Positions 7,299 through 15,760 of a stretch of DNA of 30,361 bases are shown in pieces (the stretch's first letter is position 1; each line of letters starts with the position of its first letter). The position numbers and the translations under genes are program-made. The DNA comes from JAFGJQ01 sp964586145 (GTDB lineage: Bacteria; Planctomycetota; Phycisphaerae; UBA1845). The notes under the pieces are model-generated. The model did not search any database. It saw only the letters and a list, made by a program, of their open reading frames with translations, and had not been told where the DNA came from. The stretch covers positions 1 to 30,361 of the forward strand of contig CAZPHH010000058.1 of NCBI GenBank assembly GCA_964586145.1, in the 5' to 3' direction.

Positions 7299-9341
7299 GT
7301 GAGCTTGGTACGGATGACAGACGAGCTTCGCCGCTCATCGTCCACAGCGCGGAATCGACCGGCCCCCGCAGAGCCGCGGGAGCGGGTCGCGGAGGATTCT
7401 CCGTTCGCGCAGGCGCAGCACACGGTGGGAGAGACGCTCCGGGTCCTCATCCTGCGGCGCTGGGCCTTTCTCGTGCCCTTCTGCGTGGTGGCCACGCTGG
7501 CCGCGCTGATCAGTCACCAGATTCCCCGGAAATACAGCGTCAGCACGGCGTTCGAGCGGCGGGACAACCCCGTGCTGCAGAACCTGCCCGCGGGCGGCGC
7601 CATCAAGCTGGTGAAGGACAGTCGGCCCACGGTCACACGCGACCTTCGCGACATCACGCTGATGGAGGACGCGCTGGATGACATCGGGCTGACCGCGTCG
7701 TTTCCGCGGGAGGCGAACGGGGAGTTGACGCCGGAGGCCCTGCAGGCTCGGCGGTGCCTGGCCGGTCGGTATGTGGCGGGCGTCACCGTCGAGGTTAAAT
7801 CGTTCGCGGCCGACACGTCATTGGACAACATCACGATATCGTGCGACGGCCAGGATCCGTCGCATCTGTCCGACGTGTGCAACGCCCTTCGCAACCGGTA
7901 CATCGCGCAGACGCGGACGAAGATGACGAAGCGACTGACGGAGACGCGGGAGTACTTCGCCGAGCAGGCCGCCGCATGCCAGGTCCGGATCGCCGATCTG
8001 AACCGCGCCCGCCTGGGCCGTGTGCTGGACAACTCGTTGGCCGATCTGGCCGATCCGCAATCCGTCGTGAACCGCCTGCAGCGTCTGCGGAACGAGCGAG
8101 ACACGCTGCTGCGGGAGCGCGACGACCTGGAAATTCGCATTGAGGCCAACGAAGACAATCTGGGCCGGCTGCGCCAACTGGCGGTGCGTGGCAGCGGTGC
8201 GACCGACCCCGGCACGCCCTTGTTGTATCGCAGCCCACAGGCCGTCCAGCTCCAGGCGGAGATCGAGGAGGTGGACGCACAGATCTACCGGGAGCGACAG
8301 GCGCACAAGAAGACCGCTCGACACCCGGACGTGGCGGAACTGCTGCGCAAGCGGGAGCTGTTGCTGGAACGGCTGGCCCGGCAGGCCGAGGTGGACGCCC
8401 TGACCGCCATGACGATGCCGACGACGGAGTCGGACTCTCTGTCACTGGCCTCGGCGGGCAGCGACACGATTTTGGCTCAGATATCCAACCTGGAGATGGA
8501 TCTCAAGACGCTTCGCAGTCAGCTCCAGCGAACGGAGCGCTCCCTGGACGTGGTCGAGGCGGACGTGAAGGATTTCGAGGCCCGACGAAGCGAGGTGTTC
8601 GAGAACTTTCAGGCTCGCGAGGACGTGTCCGAGGCGCTCAAGACGGCCCAGCAGGAGCATCTTCTGCATCAGGCGACGCTGTCCAAGCTGGACAGCCTGC
8701 TGACGGCGGACGAGAACGAGCGGGCGGTCGGTTTCACCGTGCTCTCCACCGCCCGGGCCGCCCTGGCGCCCAGCAGTCCGAAGCCGAACATCGTGCTGAT
8801 GATTGCCCTGCTGCTGGGGCTCATCAGCGGCGCGTGCGGCGTGTTGCTGGCGGAGGTTTTCGACCGGTCGTTCCACACCACGCGGCAGGTGACGCGCAGC
8901 GTGGGCCTCAGCGTGCTGGAGTGCATCGATGAGATCGTGACGGCGGCCGACCGGGCCCGCCACTTCCGGCGACGCGTACTGCTGGCGCCGGTCCTGGCTC
9001 TGCTCATGCTGGCGGCCGTCTCTGGCAGCAACGCCATGGCCTACCTGAGCCTCAAGCGGCCGCACACCTATCACAACCTTCGGGCTGTTCCCGAGAGGGT
9101 CTGGGGCCAGGTGGCGGGCCTGTGGCGGTCGTCCGGCCCGTCCGCAGCCGGGGCCGACGAGCCAGCCGAGATTCGCCCGCGCGTGGTTCCGGCGGAGTCG
9201 GTACGCCTGGCTTCCCGCCCGGACATCGCCTCGGATGACCTGCTGTTTCAGGGAATGTTCGACTTGTCGCTCCGTCCGACGTCCCTGCTTGAACCGTCCT
9301 GTCTGTTGCCGCTGACGTTCCGCCCCGAACGTCCGGAGTGA
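7299..9341 (+). CDS. Polysaccharide chain-length determinant (Wzz/GumC-type co-polymerase)
   Basis: A 680-residue inner-membrane protein controlling EPS chain length or export. The first membrane helix is at about 54-72 (FLVPFCVVATLAALI), followed by the Wzz N-terminal periplasmic domain. Long heptad-rich coiled-coil stretches run through about 210-480. The proline-rich segment ALAPSSPKPN precedes the second helix (about 498-522), as in the family. A third helix at about 560-583 and an extra 95-residue tail are unusual for short Wzz and resemble GumC/XrtA-type co-polymerases. No Walker motif is present, so it is not fused to a BY-kinase. The GTG at 7299 is used here; ATG 7314 is an equal alternative, and neither has a clear Shine-Dalgarno. 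The kinase or export partner is outside the window. Confidence 0.82.
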   Translation: MSLVRMTDELRRSSSTARNRPAPAEPRERVAEDSPFAQAQHTVGETLRVLILRRWAFLVPFCVVATLAALISHQIPRKYSVSTAFERRDNPVLQNLPAGGAIKLVKDSRPTVTRDLRDITLMEDALDDIGLTASFPREANGELTPEALQARRCLAGRYVAGVTVEVKSFAADTSLDNITISCDGQDPSHLSDVCNALRNRYIAQTRTKMTKRLTETREYFAEQAAACQVRIADLNRARLGRVLDNSLADLADPQSVVNRLQRLRNERDTLLRERDDLEIRIEANEDNLGRLRQLAVRGSGATDPGTPLLYRSPQAVQLQAEIEEVDAQIYRERQAHKKTARHPDVAELLRKRELLLERLARQAEVDALTAMTMPTTESDSLSLASAGSDTILAQISNLEMDLKTLRSQLQRTERSLDVVEADVKDFEARRSEVFENFQAREDVSEALKTAQQEHLLHQATLSKLDSLLTADENERAVGFTVLSTARAALAPSSPKPNIVLMIALLLGLISGACGVLLAEVFDRSFHTTRQVTRSVGLSVLECIDEIVTAADRARHFRRRVLLAPVLALLMLAAVSGSNAMAYLSLKRPHTYHNLRAVPERVWGQVAGLWRSSGPSAAGADEPAEIRPRVVPAESVRLASRPDIASDDLLFQGMFDLSLRPTSLLEPSCLLPLTFRPERPE

Positions 9342-9344
9342 CAT

Positions 9345-9419
9345 CCGATAACGCGGTTTCTCGTCAGATCGCGAACGGTATCGCCGTTTCGTAAGTCACG
9401 CGGCATCCGCTCCGATAGA
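9345..9419 (+). promoter_or_regulatory. CCGATAAC and CCGATAGA motifs upstream of the TPR gene pair
   Basis: CCGATAAC lies at 9345-9352, just after the chain-length gene stop, and CCGATAGA at 9412-9419, 43 nt before the TPR gene start. Both face the downstream genes. Between them lies a short inverted repeat, AACGG-tatcg-CCGTT (9374-9388), too weak and without a T-run to be called a terminator. A GAAC at 9327-9330 precedes the first copy with a 14-nt gap. Confidence 0.42.
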
Positions 9420-9461
9420 TAGGTGAGCACTCCGGAACCCTGTTGTGACAGGAGGAGATCC

Positions 9462-10682
9462 ATGCCCCATAACGGGGAGCATTACCCGACCCCAAAGACT
9501 CCTGCCAAGACGGCGGAGCTTGTGGCGGCCGTACGACAATTCTTCGGGAAACGGCAGCGGTTGCGGCAGGCCGTTGCCCTTCTGAACAGCGGGCGGCACG
9601 GTGAGGCCGCCGAGCGCTTTGCGGTGCTGAGTCGGGCGTGTCCGGGCGACGGATCGCTGGCCGCCTGCCTCACGGCATCGCTGCACGGTGCGGGCCGCCA
9701 CGACGAGGCGGCGGATGCGAGCGCAGAAGCCCTGCGGGCACGCCCGGACGATGACGAGGCCTGTGTGCGACGCGCCTGGGCGCTGTGGCACGTGGGTCAG
9801 CGGGACGCGGCCCTGACCACTCTTCGCGATCGTCTGTTGACGCGGCCGAACCGTGCGGAGCTGCATTACCAGACGGCAACGCTTCTGGCGTCCTCGGATT
9901 CCCCGGACGAAGCGGAGCTTCACTTCCGCCGGGCCGTCGTGCTGGATGAGGACCACGTGGACGCCCTGGTCGGCCTGGCCCTGTGCGAAGGCGCGCGGCG
10001 CCGGACCTCCAACGCGCTGCGGCACCTGACGCGGGCGCAGCGGCTTCGTCCGTCCGATGCCCGGATCAATCTGTTGTTGAGCCTGGCCGCTCAGGCGGCA
10101 GAGCAGATGGGTCTGGCCGATCCCGTTCAGGCGGCGCTGCCGGACGTGGGGCCGAGCGAGGGGCAAGCCGTCGAGCAGCTCAGTCGGGTGATCGAGGCAG
10201 AGCCGGACTTTGTGGACGCCTTCCTCTCGCTGCCGCCGGACGATCTCGACGCCGACGTGTTCGGGCTTCTGGCGGAGACGCTTTCGCTGGCTCTGCGCCG
10301 CCAGCCGGAACACGCGGACCTGTATTTCCACTGCGGGCGCGTGCTGGAACGGCTGGGTCGCCGCCGCGAGGCCATCGAAGCCACGGAGCAGGCGGTGCGT
10401 GCCGACCCGGGGTGCGTACGGGCGCTGATCCAGTTGGGCACGCTGTACGGGCAGACCAACCGGCTCGACGACGCGGCCGGCCGGCTGGAGGAGGCGATCG
10501 CCCGTGGTGCCGCGTATCCGGACGTGTACCTGTTGCTCGGGCATCAGTATCGCCGGTCGGGGCGGACGGACCGGGCCTGCTGGGCGTACCGGCAGGCGTT
10601 ACGCCTGAACGATCAGTTTGCGGCGGCCCGGGAGGCCTTGGCGTCTCTGGCGGACGTGGAGGCTGTGGCGGTCCAGGCCTAG
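9462..10682 (+). CDS. Tetratricopeptide-repeat protein
   Basis: A 406-residue protein with no signal peptide or clear membrane helix, so probably cytoplasmic. It is built largely of degenerate 34-residue TPR units. Examples are the segment around AEQMGLADPVQAALPDV, then HADLYFHCGRVLERLGRRRE, CVRALIQLGTLYGQTNRLDD and YPDVYLLLGHQYRRSGRTDR, each with the small-residue spacing of TPR helices A and B. ATG 9462 is chosen over an upstream GTG because AGGAGGAG (9450-9457) sits at ideal distance. It lies between the chain-length gene and a second TPR gene 20 nt downstream. TPR proteins of EPS clusters usually scaffold the export apparatus or regulate it. No catalytic domain is visible. Confidence 0.8.
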   Translation: MPHNGEHYPTPKTPAKTAELVAAVRQFFGKRQRLRQAVALLNSGRHGEAAERFAVLSRACPGDGSLAACLTASLHGAGRHDEAADASAEALRARPDDDEACVRRAWALWHVGQRDAALTTLRDRLLTRPNRAELHYQTATLLASSDSPDEAELHFRRAVVLDEDHVDALVGLALCEGARRRTSNALRHLTRAQRLRPSDARINLLLSLAAQAAEQMGLADPVQAALPDVGPSEGQAVEQLSRVIEAEPDFVDAFLSLPPDDLDADVFGLLAETLSLALRRQPEHADLYFHCGRVLERLGRRREAIEATEQAVRADPGCVRALIQLGTLYGQTNRLDDAAGRLEEAIARGAAYPDVYLLLGHQYRRSGRTDRACWAYRQALRLNDQFAAAREALASLADVEAVAVQA

Positions 10683-10702
10683 TGCCCTGGGGCGGAGAGA
10701 CC

Positions 10703-12400
10703 ATGTCATACCTGTTGGAGATTCTGGGCCGCGGACTGCTGTGCGAGATGGCGGCGGCATTTCGCCGCTCGCTCGCGGACGATCCGGACGTGCCCTCCGC
10801 CGAACTGCGACAACAGGCGGCCGATTGCCCCGACGACCTGGAGGCCGGCCGGCGCTGGGGCGCCCGCTGCCTGACGGAGAAGAACTATGTGCGGGCGCGC
10901 GACGTGTTTCGACACTGCGTCGCCCGGTTCCCCGACGACGTGACGTCGCGGGCGGGCCTGGCGTGCGCCCTGGACGAACTGGGCGAGATCGAGGAGTGCA
11001 TTCAGAACCTGCGGGCGGCGCGGCGCGTCGAGCCGGAGGACGGGCCGCTTCTGTTCGCTCTGGGCTACGCGAACGAGAAGGCCGGGCACACGCGCGACGC
11101 CGTCGATGCGTATCGGGCGGCGGTGCATCACGCACCGCACCTGCGCAACAGCCACGAACGGCTGGCCGCCATCTACCTGAAACAGGACGACTACGAGCGG
11201 GCGATCGACCATTACGAGCACCTGTGCCATTCCGAGCCGGGCGACGTGTCGCTGTCCCTGTCGCTGGCGAATCTCTATTTCCAGGTGGGGATGTACGACG
11301 AGGCGATCCGGCGGTATCAGTTCGCCTTGGCCATCGATCCGGAGAACTGGGAGACCCGCAACGACCTGGCCGACGCCTACGAGGAGGCGGGCCTGTTCCG
11401 CGAAGCGATCGACCAGTTGGAGAAGTCGCTGGCGAAACAGACCGACAGCGCCGACACGCATTTGCGGCTGGGCGACTTGTACGCGCGCATCGGGCTGGAT
11501 GAATACGCGCTGAAGCACTACGAGCGGGCGGTGCAACTGCATCCGAGCTACCTGGAGGCGACCATCAAGGTCGGCACCACGAACCTGCGCCTGGGCCACT
11601 ACCTGGAGTCGGCCCAGTGGTTCAACAAGGCGGTGGAGATCAACGACCGGCTGTTGGCCGGGTACGTGGGGCTGGCGGTGGCGCAGTACGAGCTGGGGGA
11701 CGTGGCCGAGGCGAACGCCAGCCTGGACATGGCCTTGGGCGCGGAACCCAACAGCACGCTGCTGTTTTCCGAGATGGCCCGCCTGCAGCTCAAGCTGGGC
11801 GCGGCGCGGGAGTCGAAGCGGTACCTCGGTTCGTCCGACACGCGCCCGTCGTCCAGGCGGGGCACGGACCTGGCCGTAGACGATCTGGTGGCTCGTCAGA
11901 TCGATCGGCACCGGGAGGCGATCCGACAGCGCCCGAACCATGCCGACCTGCACTACCGGCTGGGCCTGCTGCTACGCCACTGCAACGAGTCCGAGGAGGC
12001 GATCCAGTGCTTTCGCCAGGCGGTGGCCATCAACCCGACCTATGTGAAGGCGCTGATCAAGCTCGGGCTCTGTCTGAAGGAGAGCGGGCAGATCGATGCT
12101 GCGGTGGAACCGCTGCGGCAGGCGGCCGAACTGGACCCGCACGATGCGGACCTGCATTATGCGCTCGGCCTGATCTTCGCCGACCAGCGGAAGTTCTCCC
12201 TGGCCGTCGAGCAGTTTGAGACCGCCCTGTCTCGCAATCCGAAGAACATCGACTTCCACGCCAACCTCGCTCTGGCCCTCCAGAATATGGGCCTGGTGGA
12301 CCGGGCCGCGGCGAGCTGGCAGACCCTCTGCGACATGCTCCCCGAAACCGCCGCCGGCCGAACCCTGCTCCGCCAGGCCACGCAGTCGGAAGAGGAGTAG
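10703..12400 (+). CDS. Long tetratricopeptide-repeat protein
   Basis: A 565-residue protein consisting almost entirely of TPR units from about residue 45 to the C-terminus, by eye some 12 to 14. Well-formed copies include LRNSHERLAAIYLKQDDYER, VSLSLSLANLYFQVGMYDEA, WETRNDLADAYEEAGLFREA, ADLHYRLGLLLRHCNESEEA and ADLHYALGLIFADQRKFSLA, all with the family's G8/A20/P32 pattern. A linker near 385-400 (SSDTRPSSRRG) splits the array in two. The ATG at 10703 has GGAG at 10694-10697; the frame stays open upstream inside the previous gene, but that extension is a GC-rich shadow. The protein lacks a signal peptide. It is likely the last gene of the EPS transcription unit, and the locus on the other strand converges 69 nt away. 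The partner is unknown. Confidence 0.82.
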   Translation: MSYLLEILGRGLLCEMAAAFRRSLADDPDVPSAELRQQAADCPDDLEAGRRWGARCLTEKNYVRARDVFRHCVARFPDDVTSRAGLACALDELGEIEECIQNLRAARRVEPEDGPLLFALGYANEKAGHTRDAVDAYRAAVHHAPHLRNSHERLAAIYLKQDDYERAIDHYEHLCHSEPGDVSLSLSLANLYFQVGMYDEAIRRYQFALAIDPENWETRNDLADAYEEAGLFREAIDQLEKSLAKQTDSADTHLRLGDLYARIGLDEYALKHYERAVQLHPSYLEATIKVGTTNLRLGHYLESAQWFNKAVEINDRLLAGYVGLAVAQYELGDVAEANASLDMALGAEPNSTLLFSEMARLQLKLGAARESKRYLGSSDTRPSSRRGTDLAVDDLVARQIDRHREAIRQRPNHADLHYRLGLLLRHCNESEEAIQCFRQAVAINPTYVKALIKLGLCLKESGQIDAAVEPLRQAAELDPHDADLHYALGLIFADQRKFSLAVEQFETALSRNPKNIDFHANLALALQNMGLVDRAAASWQTLCDMLPETAAGRTLLRQATQSEEE

Positions 12401-12469
12401 GCAGGTCACACGTAGCTGTGGCGCAGCCGTCGTGCCTATGAACGCCGTCGAGTATTCAGTGCACACCCA

Positions 12470-14245
12470 CTACTCGTGATCGGGGTTTGCCCCGGTCGAG
12501 AGGATTCGTTCCAGCATTGGGCGGTAGGCGACGGCCATGCGGTAGAAGCCCAGGTCGGTGGGGTGTACGCCGTCGACGGTGCCGTTTTCGGGGCCGGCGA
12601 GTTGGTCCTTCCCTTCCAGGTAATACAGATTCTTTACGCCGTCCTGCTTCAGCGCGTTGAATGCCTCGCGCAGGGCCGGGTTGCCGGGATTCGTATCGGG
12701 GTGGAGCGGGCTTTCCACGAGAAGGATTGGTGTGTCCGGGCGGGCCTGGCGCAGGCGGCGCACGGAGGGCTGGATGCGCTCGCGGACCAGCTCCGTGGTC
12801 ATGTTCGGCAGGGCTTCCAGCACGTAGACCGCGGGGTCCAGCTCGCTCAGCAAGTCGACCAGTGCGGGCTCCATTTTGCCGGCCCCGGAGAAGCCAAGGT
12901 TGATGACTTCCCGATTGAGCCAGCGGCCGAGGATGGCGGCGTGGCACATGCCGGTGCGAGACGCGCAGCCGCCCTGGGTGATGGACGTGCCGTAGAAGAC
13001 GATTGGACGGGCCTGTTCCGCCGGGCGGGGCGGCGCCGTGGCCAGCGTGGCGCCGGGCTCGATGCCAATCTGAAGCTCCGCCGTGCCGTTGTAGAGCGGC
13101 AGATAGAGCATGTACTCGGTGCGCTCGGTCCCAAGTCCTTTTGCGACATCGGCGGTGGTCTTCTCCGTGTTCGGCCGGCCGACGCCGCAGAAGACCCATT
13201 GGCCGTCGCGGCGGGCGTAGAGGTCCAGCCCGCTGTTGCCGGTGGCGGCCATGTGGTTCATGGCCCCGCCGCCGTCCCAGGTGGCGGCGATGCGGGGTGA
13301 ATTCGTGACAAAGCGGACGGCGATGCCCGCGGTGTGCTTGCTCAGCGACCAGACCGCGTCCGGCACCACATCCTTCGCCCGGGCGGGCAGGCGGCGGTAG
13401 AACGCTTCCGTATCGGCCCAGCCCTTGCCCTCGATGGTCAGCTCTTTCGCGTCGTACCAGAGGAGGTCGGAGGACGGTTGCGACGTGGCGCGGGCGGGGT
13501 CGAGCCTTCCGGGGATCGGCGCCGTGGCGGCCAGTGCGTTTTCGATCTGGGCGGCCCAGACGCGATAGCCGGCCTCGTTGAGGTGCAGGCCGTCGCGGGA
13601 GTACTCGGCCTTCAGCGCCCCATCCGCATCCAAGTACGACGCGTGGACGTCCATGAACGGGCAGTGGAAATCCTCGGCGATCCGGGTGAGGCGGCGGTTG
13701 AGATCGACGATCATCGGGTTCAGTTCGGCGTAGTTGTCCCGCGTGGGGAACAGCCCGACAATCACCAGCGGCGCCTCGGGCAGGCGGTTGCGGATGCGTT
13801 TGACCACTTCCCGGTAGCACGTTTCCACCTCTTCGATGGAAGGCGTGCCGTGCCGCCAGAGTTCGCCCAGGTCATTCACGCCGTTTTCCAGGAAGATGAT
13901 GGACGGCTTGCAGTCAAACACCGAGCAATCCAGCCGGTGCAGGATGCCGCGATCGGTGAGGCCGATGCGGTCGGATATGATGCCGCGGTTCACGATGCGA
14001 CGTCCGGGCAGCAGTTTGCCTGTGTCAAAGCCCTCCACGTGCGACGACCCGACCAGCACAATGCCGCCCGGCTCCACGTTCTCCGCCCGGAAGAGAGCGA
14101 CACGGTCGTGGTAGTGCTTCGCCCATTTGTCGACCGGCGGCGGGGTCGGTTCGGCTTGCTCGTCTGCTCGGACGGCGGACAGCATTCCGCTGAAGAGGCT
14201 ACAAAAGACGGCCAGTGTGATCAGGCGATGTTTGAAGCGGAACAT
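12470..14245 (-). CDS. Secreted protein with two SGNH/GDSL hydrolase domains
   Basis: A 591-residue secreted protein with a signal peptide (about 1-27). Domain 1 (about 55-240) is an SGNH hydrolase with the nucleophile block VGSSHVEG (S68), ENGVND (120-125) and the D-x-x-H block DGLHLNEAG (D218, H221). The middle, about 262-400, looks like the GxDLY beta domain that precedes Lipase_GDSL_3 (GLDLYAR at 339-345). Domain 2 (about 412-585) is a second SGNH hydrolase: FYGTSITQGG (S421) and VDGVHPTDLG (D558, H561). Both catalytic sets appear complete. Such enzymes remove O-acetyl or other acyl groups from glycans or lipids, which fits deacylation of the amino-sugar polymer handled by this locus. ATG 14245 is chosen because the signal peptide begins there; the frame extends upstream only through repeat DNA. 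Confidence 0.85.
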   Translation of the reverse strand: MFRFKHRLITLAVFCSLFSGMLSAVRADEQAEPTPPPVDKWAKHYHDRVALFRAENVEPGGIVLVGSSHVEGFDTGKLLPGRRIVNRGIISDRIGLTDRGILHRLDCSVFDCKPSIIFLENGVNDLGELWRHGTPSIEEVETCYREVVKRIRNRLPEAPLVIVGLFPTRDNYAELNPMIVDLNRRLTRIAEDFHCPFMDVHASYLDADGALKAEYSRDGLHLNEAGYRVWAAQIENALAATAPIPGRLDPARATSQPSSDLLWYDAKELTIEGKGWADTEAFYRRLPARAKDVVPDAVWSLSKHTAGIAVRFVTNSPRIAATWDGGGAMNHMAATGNSGLDLYARRDGQWVFCGVGRPNTEKTTADVAKGLGTERTEYMLYLPLYNGTAELQIGIEPGATLATAPPRPAEQARPIVFYGTSITQGGCASRTGMCHAAILGRWLNREVINLGFSGAGKMEPALVDLLSELDPAVYVLEALPNMTTELVRERIQPSVRRLRQARPDTPILLVESPLHPDTNPGNPALREAFNALKQDGVKNLYYLEGKDQLAGPENGTVDGVHPTDLGFYRMAVAYRPMLERILSTGANPDHE

Positions 14246-14335
14246 CGTTTTGAGTTCTCCGTATGTATGGTGTGTGGGGCTTCTTTGTGGGGTTCCAGAT
14301 TGGGAGACCCGCTCCCGCTGGGGGACTCTCCTGCT

Positions 14336-14432
14336 GTGGGACCGGCTTTCCAGCCGGTCTCTGGTCCGCACGGCGGACCCTACAATTCTGTGGGACCGGT
14401 CTCTTTTGTGGGACCGGCTTTCCAGCCGGTCT
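14336..14432 (+). repeat. Intergenic hairpin repeats: A, B, partial A, A
   Basis: Two complete A elements (14336-14360 and 14408-14432) flank one B element (14363-14384) and a partial A (14390-14407). A is GTGGGACCGGCT, TTCC, AGCCGGTCT, whose arms GACCGGCT and AGCCGGTC pair. B is GGTCCGC-acg-GCGGACC followed by CTACA. The last base of the second A is the third base of the TGA stop codon of the FG-GAP lipoprotein gene. The arrangement is REP-like, with hairpins between cotranscribed genes. Confidence 0.9.
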
Positions 14433-15760
14433 CAGTACCGTCCCGCCGCCAGCGAGAACGTGATCCGATCCTCCGGAATCTTCACGACGGTCTGCCGCTC
14501 GAAGCGGTCGCCGTTCCAGTCGTATCGCCGCAGCTCCTGTTGTGGGTCCGAGGCCACGTAGATTTCGTACTTGCCGTTGCCCTCGATGTCCGCCACCAGC
14601 GCCGCGTGCTCAAAGCCGGATGATTCCGCGTCGATTCGAGTGGCGGTCCAGGAGTCCGCCTCGCCCTGCCGCAAAACCCACACGCCCGACTCCGCCCCGG
14701 TGGCCACGATGTCCACCTTTCCGTCGCCGTCCACGTCACCCGCGGATAGAAATCGACACTGCCGGTCCGGAAGCGTGGCCACGACCCGGGCGCTGAAACC
14801 CCCGTCTTCCCAGCGATACTCGCGGATTTCCACCGGGTTGACCATCACCAGCTTTCCGTCCCGCAATTCCATGCGGGCCTCGACGGCCGCGAACAGCGAC
14901 GGCCGCCCGCTGCCCCGGGCGTCCACGGCCATGATCTCCTTGACGTGCGTTCCCTCCGGCTCGTCCACCAGCGTGCCGTGGAACGCCGTTCCCTCATACC
15001 GGTACATCACGATGCGCCCCGACTGCGACAGGCCGGTCGCCAGGTTCGGCTCCGACGGCGTGGCGAAGAATTCGTTCCGCCCGTCGCCGTCGACGTCCGC
15101 GATCTCGACCTCATGCACGAAGACCCGCGGCTTGCGGTCCAGCTCCGTCACCGCCCAGCCCGTTTCCGCTCGCTGCAGCACGGCTACGACGCCCTGGTCG
15201 TGCGTGGCCAGCACCAGGTCGTCCACGCCGTCGCCCGTGACGTCTCCGATGGCCAGGTCTCGCAGCCGGCTCCACGTGCCGCCGAAGTTCGGCCGCCAGA
15301 GCGTGGTCTGGTGCCATTGCCCGTCGGCATGGTGCCACTGCTTCAGAACGGCGTCGGTCCCGCCCAGCGTCAGGAAGCCGGCGGGCTCGCCCTCCCACGC
15401 CACCGGGACCGCGCCATGGAACACGCGGCTGTCCGGGTCTTCCAGGGTGACGGTCTGCCAGCCCTCCGGCGTCTTCCGGACGATCATCAGCACCGCGTCG
15501 CCCGGCCTTGGAGTCCTCTTGCCCGCCGCATCCGTTTCCCAGATGAACTGCGCCTGAGCCACCAGCAGGGTCGGATAGGGCCCGCCCTCCAGGGCGTCCG
15601 TACGAGAGGCCGTTGCCTGTGCCGCGGGCGCTTCGCCCGGCCCGGCCGGTTCTTTTGGCTCGCAGCCGGCGAACGTCAGCAGCAGTGTGAGACAGGCGTA
15701 TCGGAAGACCGGCCGGCGCATCGGTACGATCGGGATCGGGTGGGGCTGCGTCTGCTTCAC
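14432..15760 (-). CDS. FG-GAP/VCBS-repeat lipoprotein
   Basis: A 442-residue predicted lipoprotein. The signal MRRPVFRYACLTLLLTFAGC ends in a lipobox with Cys33. The body is a beta-propeller-like FG-GAP/VCBS protein with four calcium-loop motifs: DVTGDGVDDLVLA (173-185), DVDGDGRNEFFAT (222-234), DVDGDGKVDIVAT (342-354) and DIEGNGKYEIYVA (391-403). Such proteins sit on the cell surface and bind glycans or other proteins. The GTG at 15760 overlaps the GH20 stop (GTGA), so translation is probably coupled. ATG 15721 (residue 14) is an alternative that places the signal peptide at the very start. Coupling to the GH20 enzyme suggests a surface partner for the hexosaminidase or its substrate. No enzymatic motif is seen. 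Confidence 0.8.
   Translation of the reverse strand: MKQTQPHPIPIVPMRRPVFRYACLTLLLTFAGCEPKEPAGPGEAPAAQATASRTDALEGGPYPTLLVAQAQFIWETDAAGKRTPRPGDAVLMIVRKTPEGWQTVTLEDPDSRVFHGAVPVAWEGEPAGFLTLGGTDAVLKQWHHADGQWHQTTLWRPNFGGTWSRLRDLAIGDVTGDGVDDLVLATHDQGVVAVLQRAETGWAVTELDRKPRVFVHEVEIADVDGDGRNEFFATPSEPNLATGLSQSGRIVMYRYEGTAFHGTLVDEPEGTHVKEIMAVDARGSGRPSLFAAVEARMELRDGKLVMVNPVEIREYRWEDGGFSARVVATLPDRQCRFLSAGDVDGDGKVDIVATGAESGVWVLRQGEADSWTATRIDAESSGFEHAALVADIEGNGKYEIYVASDPQQELRRYDWNGDRFERQTVVKIPEDRITFSLAAGRY

Noticed and set aside
9374..9388. Terminator from AACGG-tatcg-CCGTT
   Set aside because: The 5-bp stem is too short and has only a three-T end, so it is better treated as chance or a protein-binding site.
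12401..12469. Bidirectional terminator between converging clusters
   Set aside because: I found no stable stem followed by a T-run in this 69-bp gap.
12476..14623. + strand open frames opposite the SGNH gene
   Set aside because: No recognisable motifs; they are mirror frames of a gene with two intact catalytic triads.
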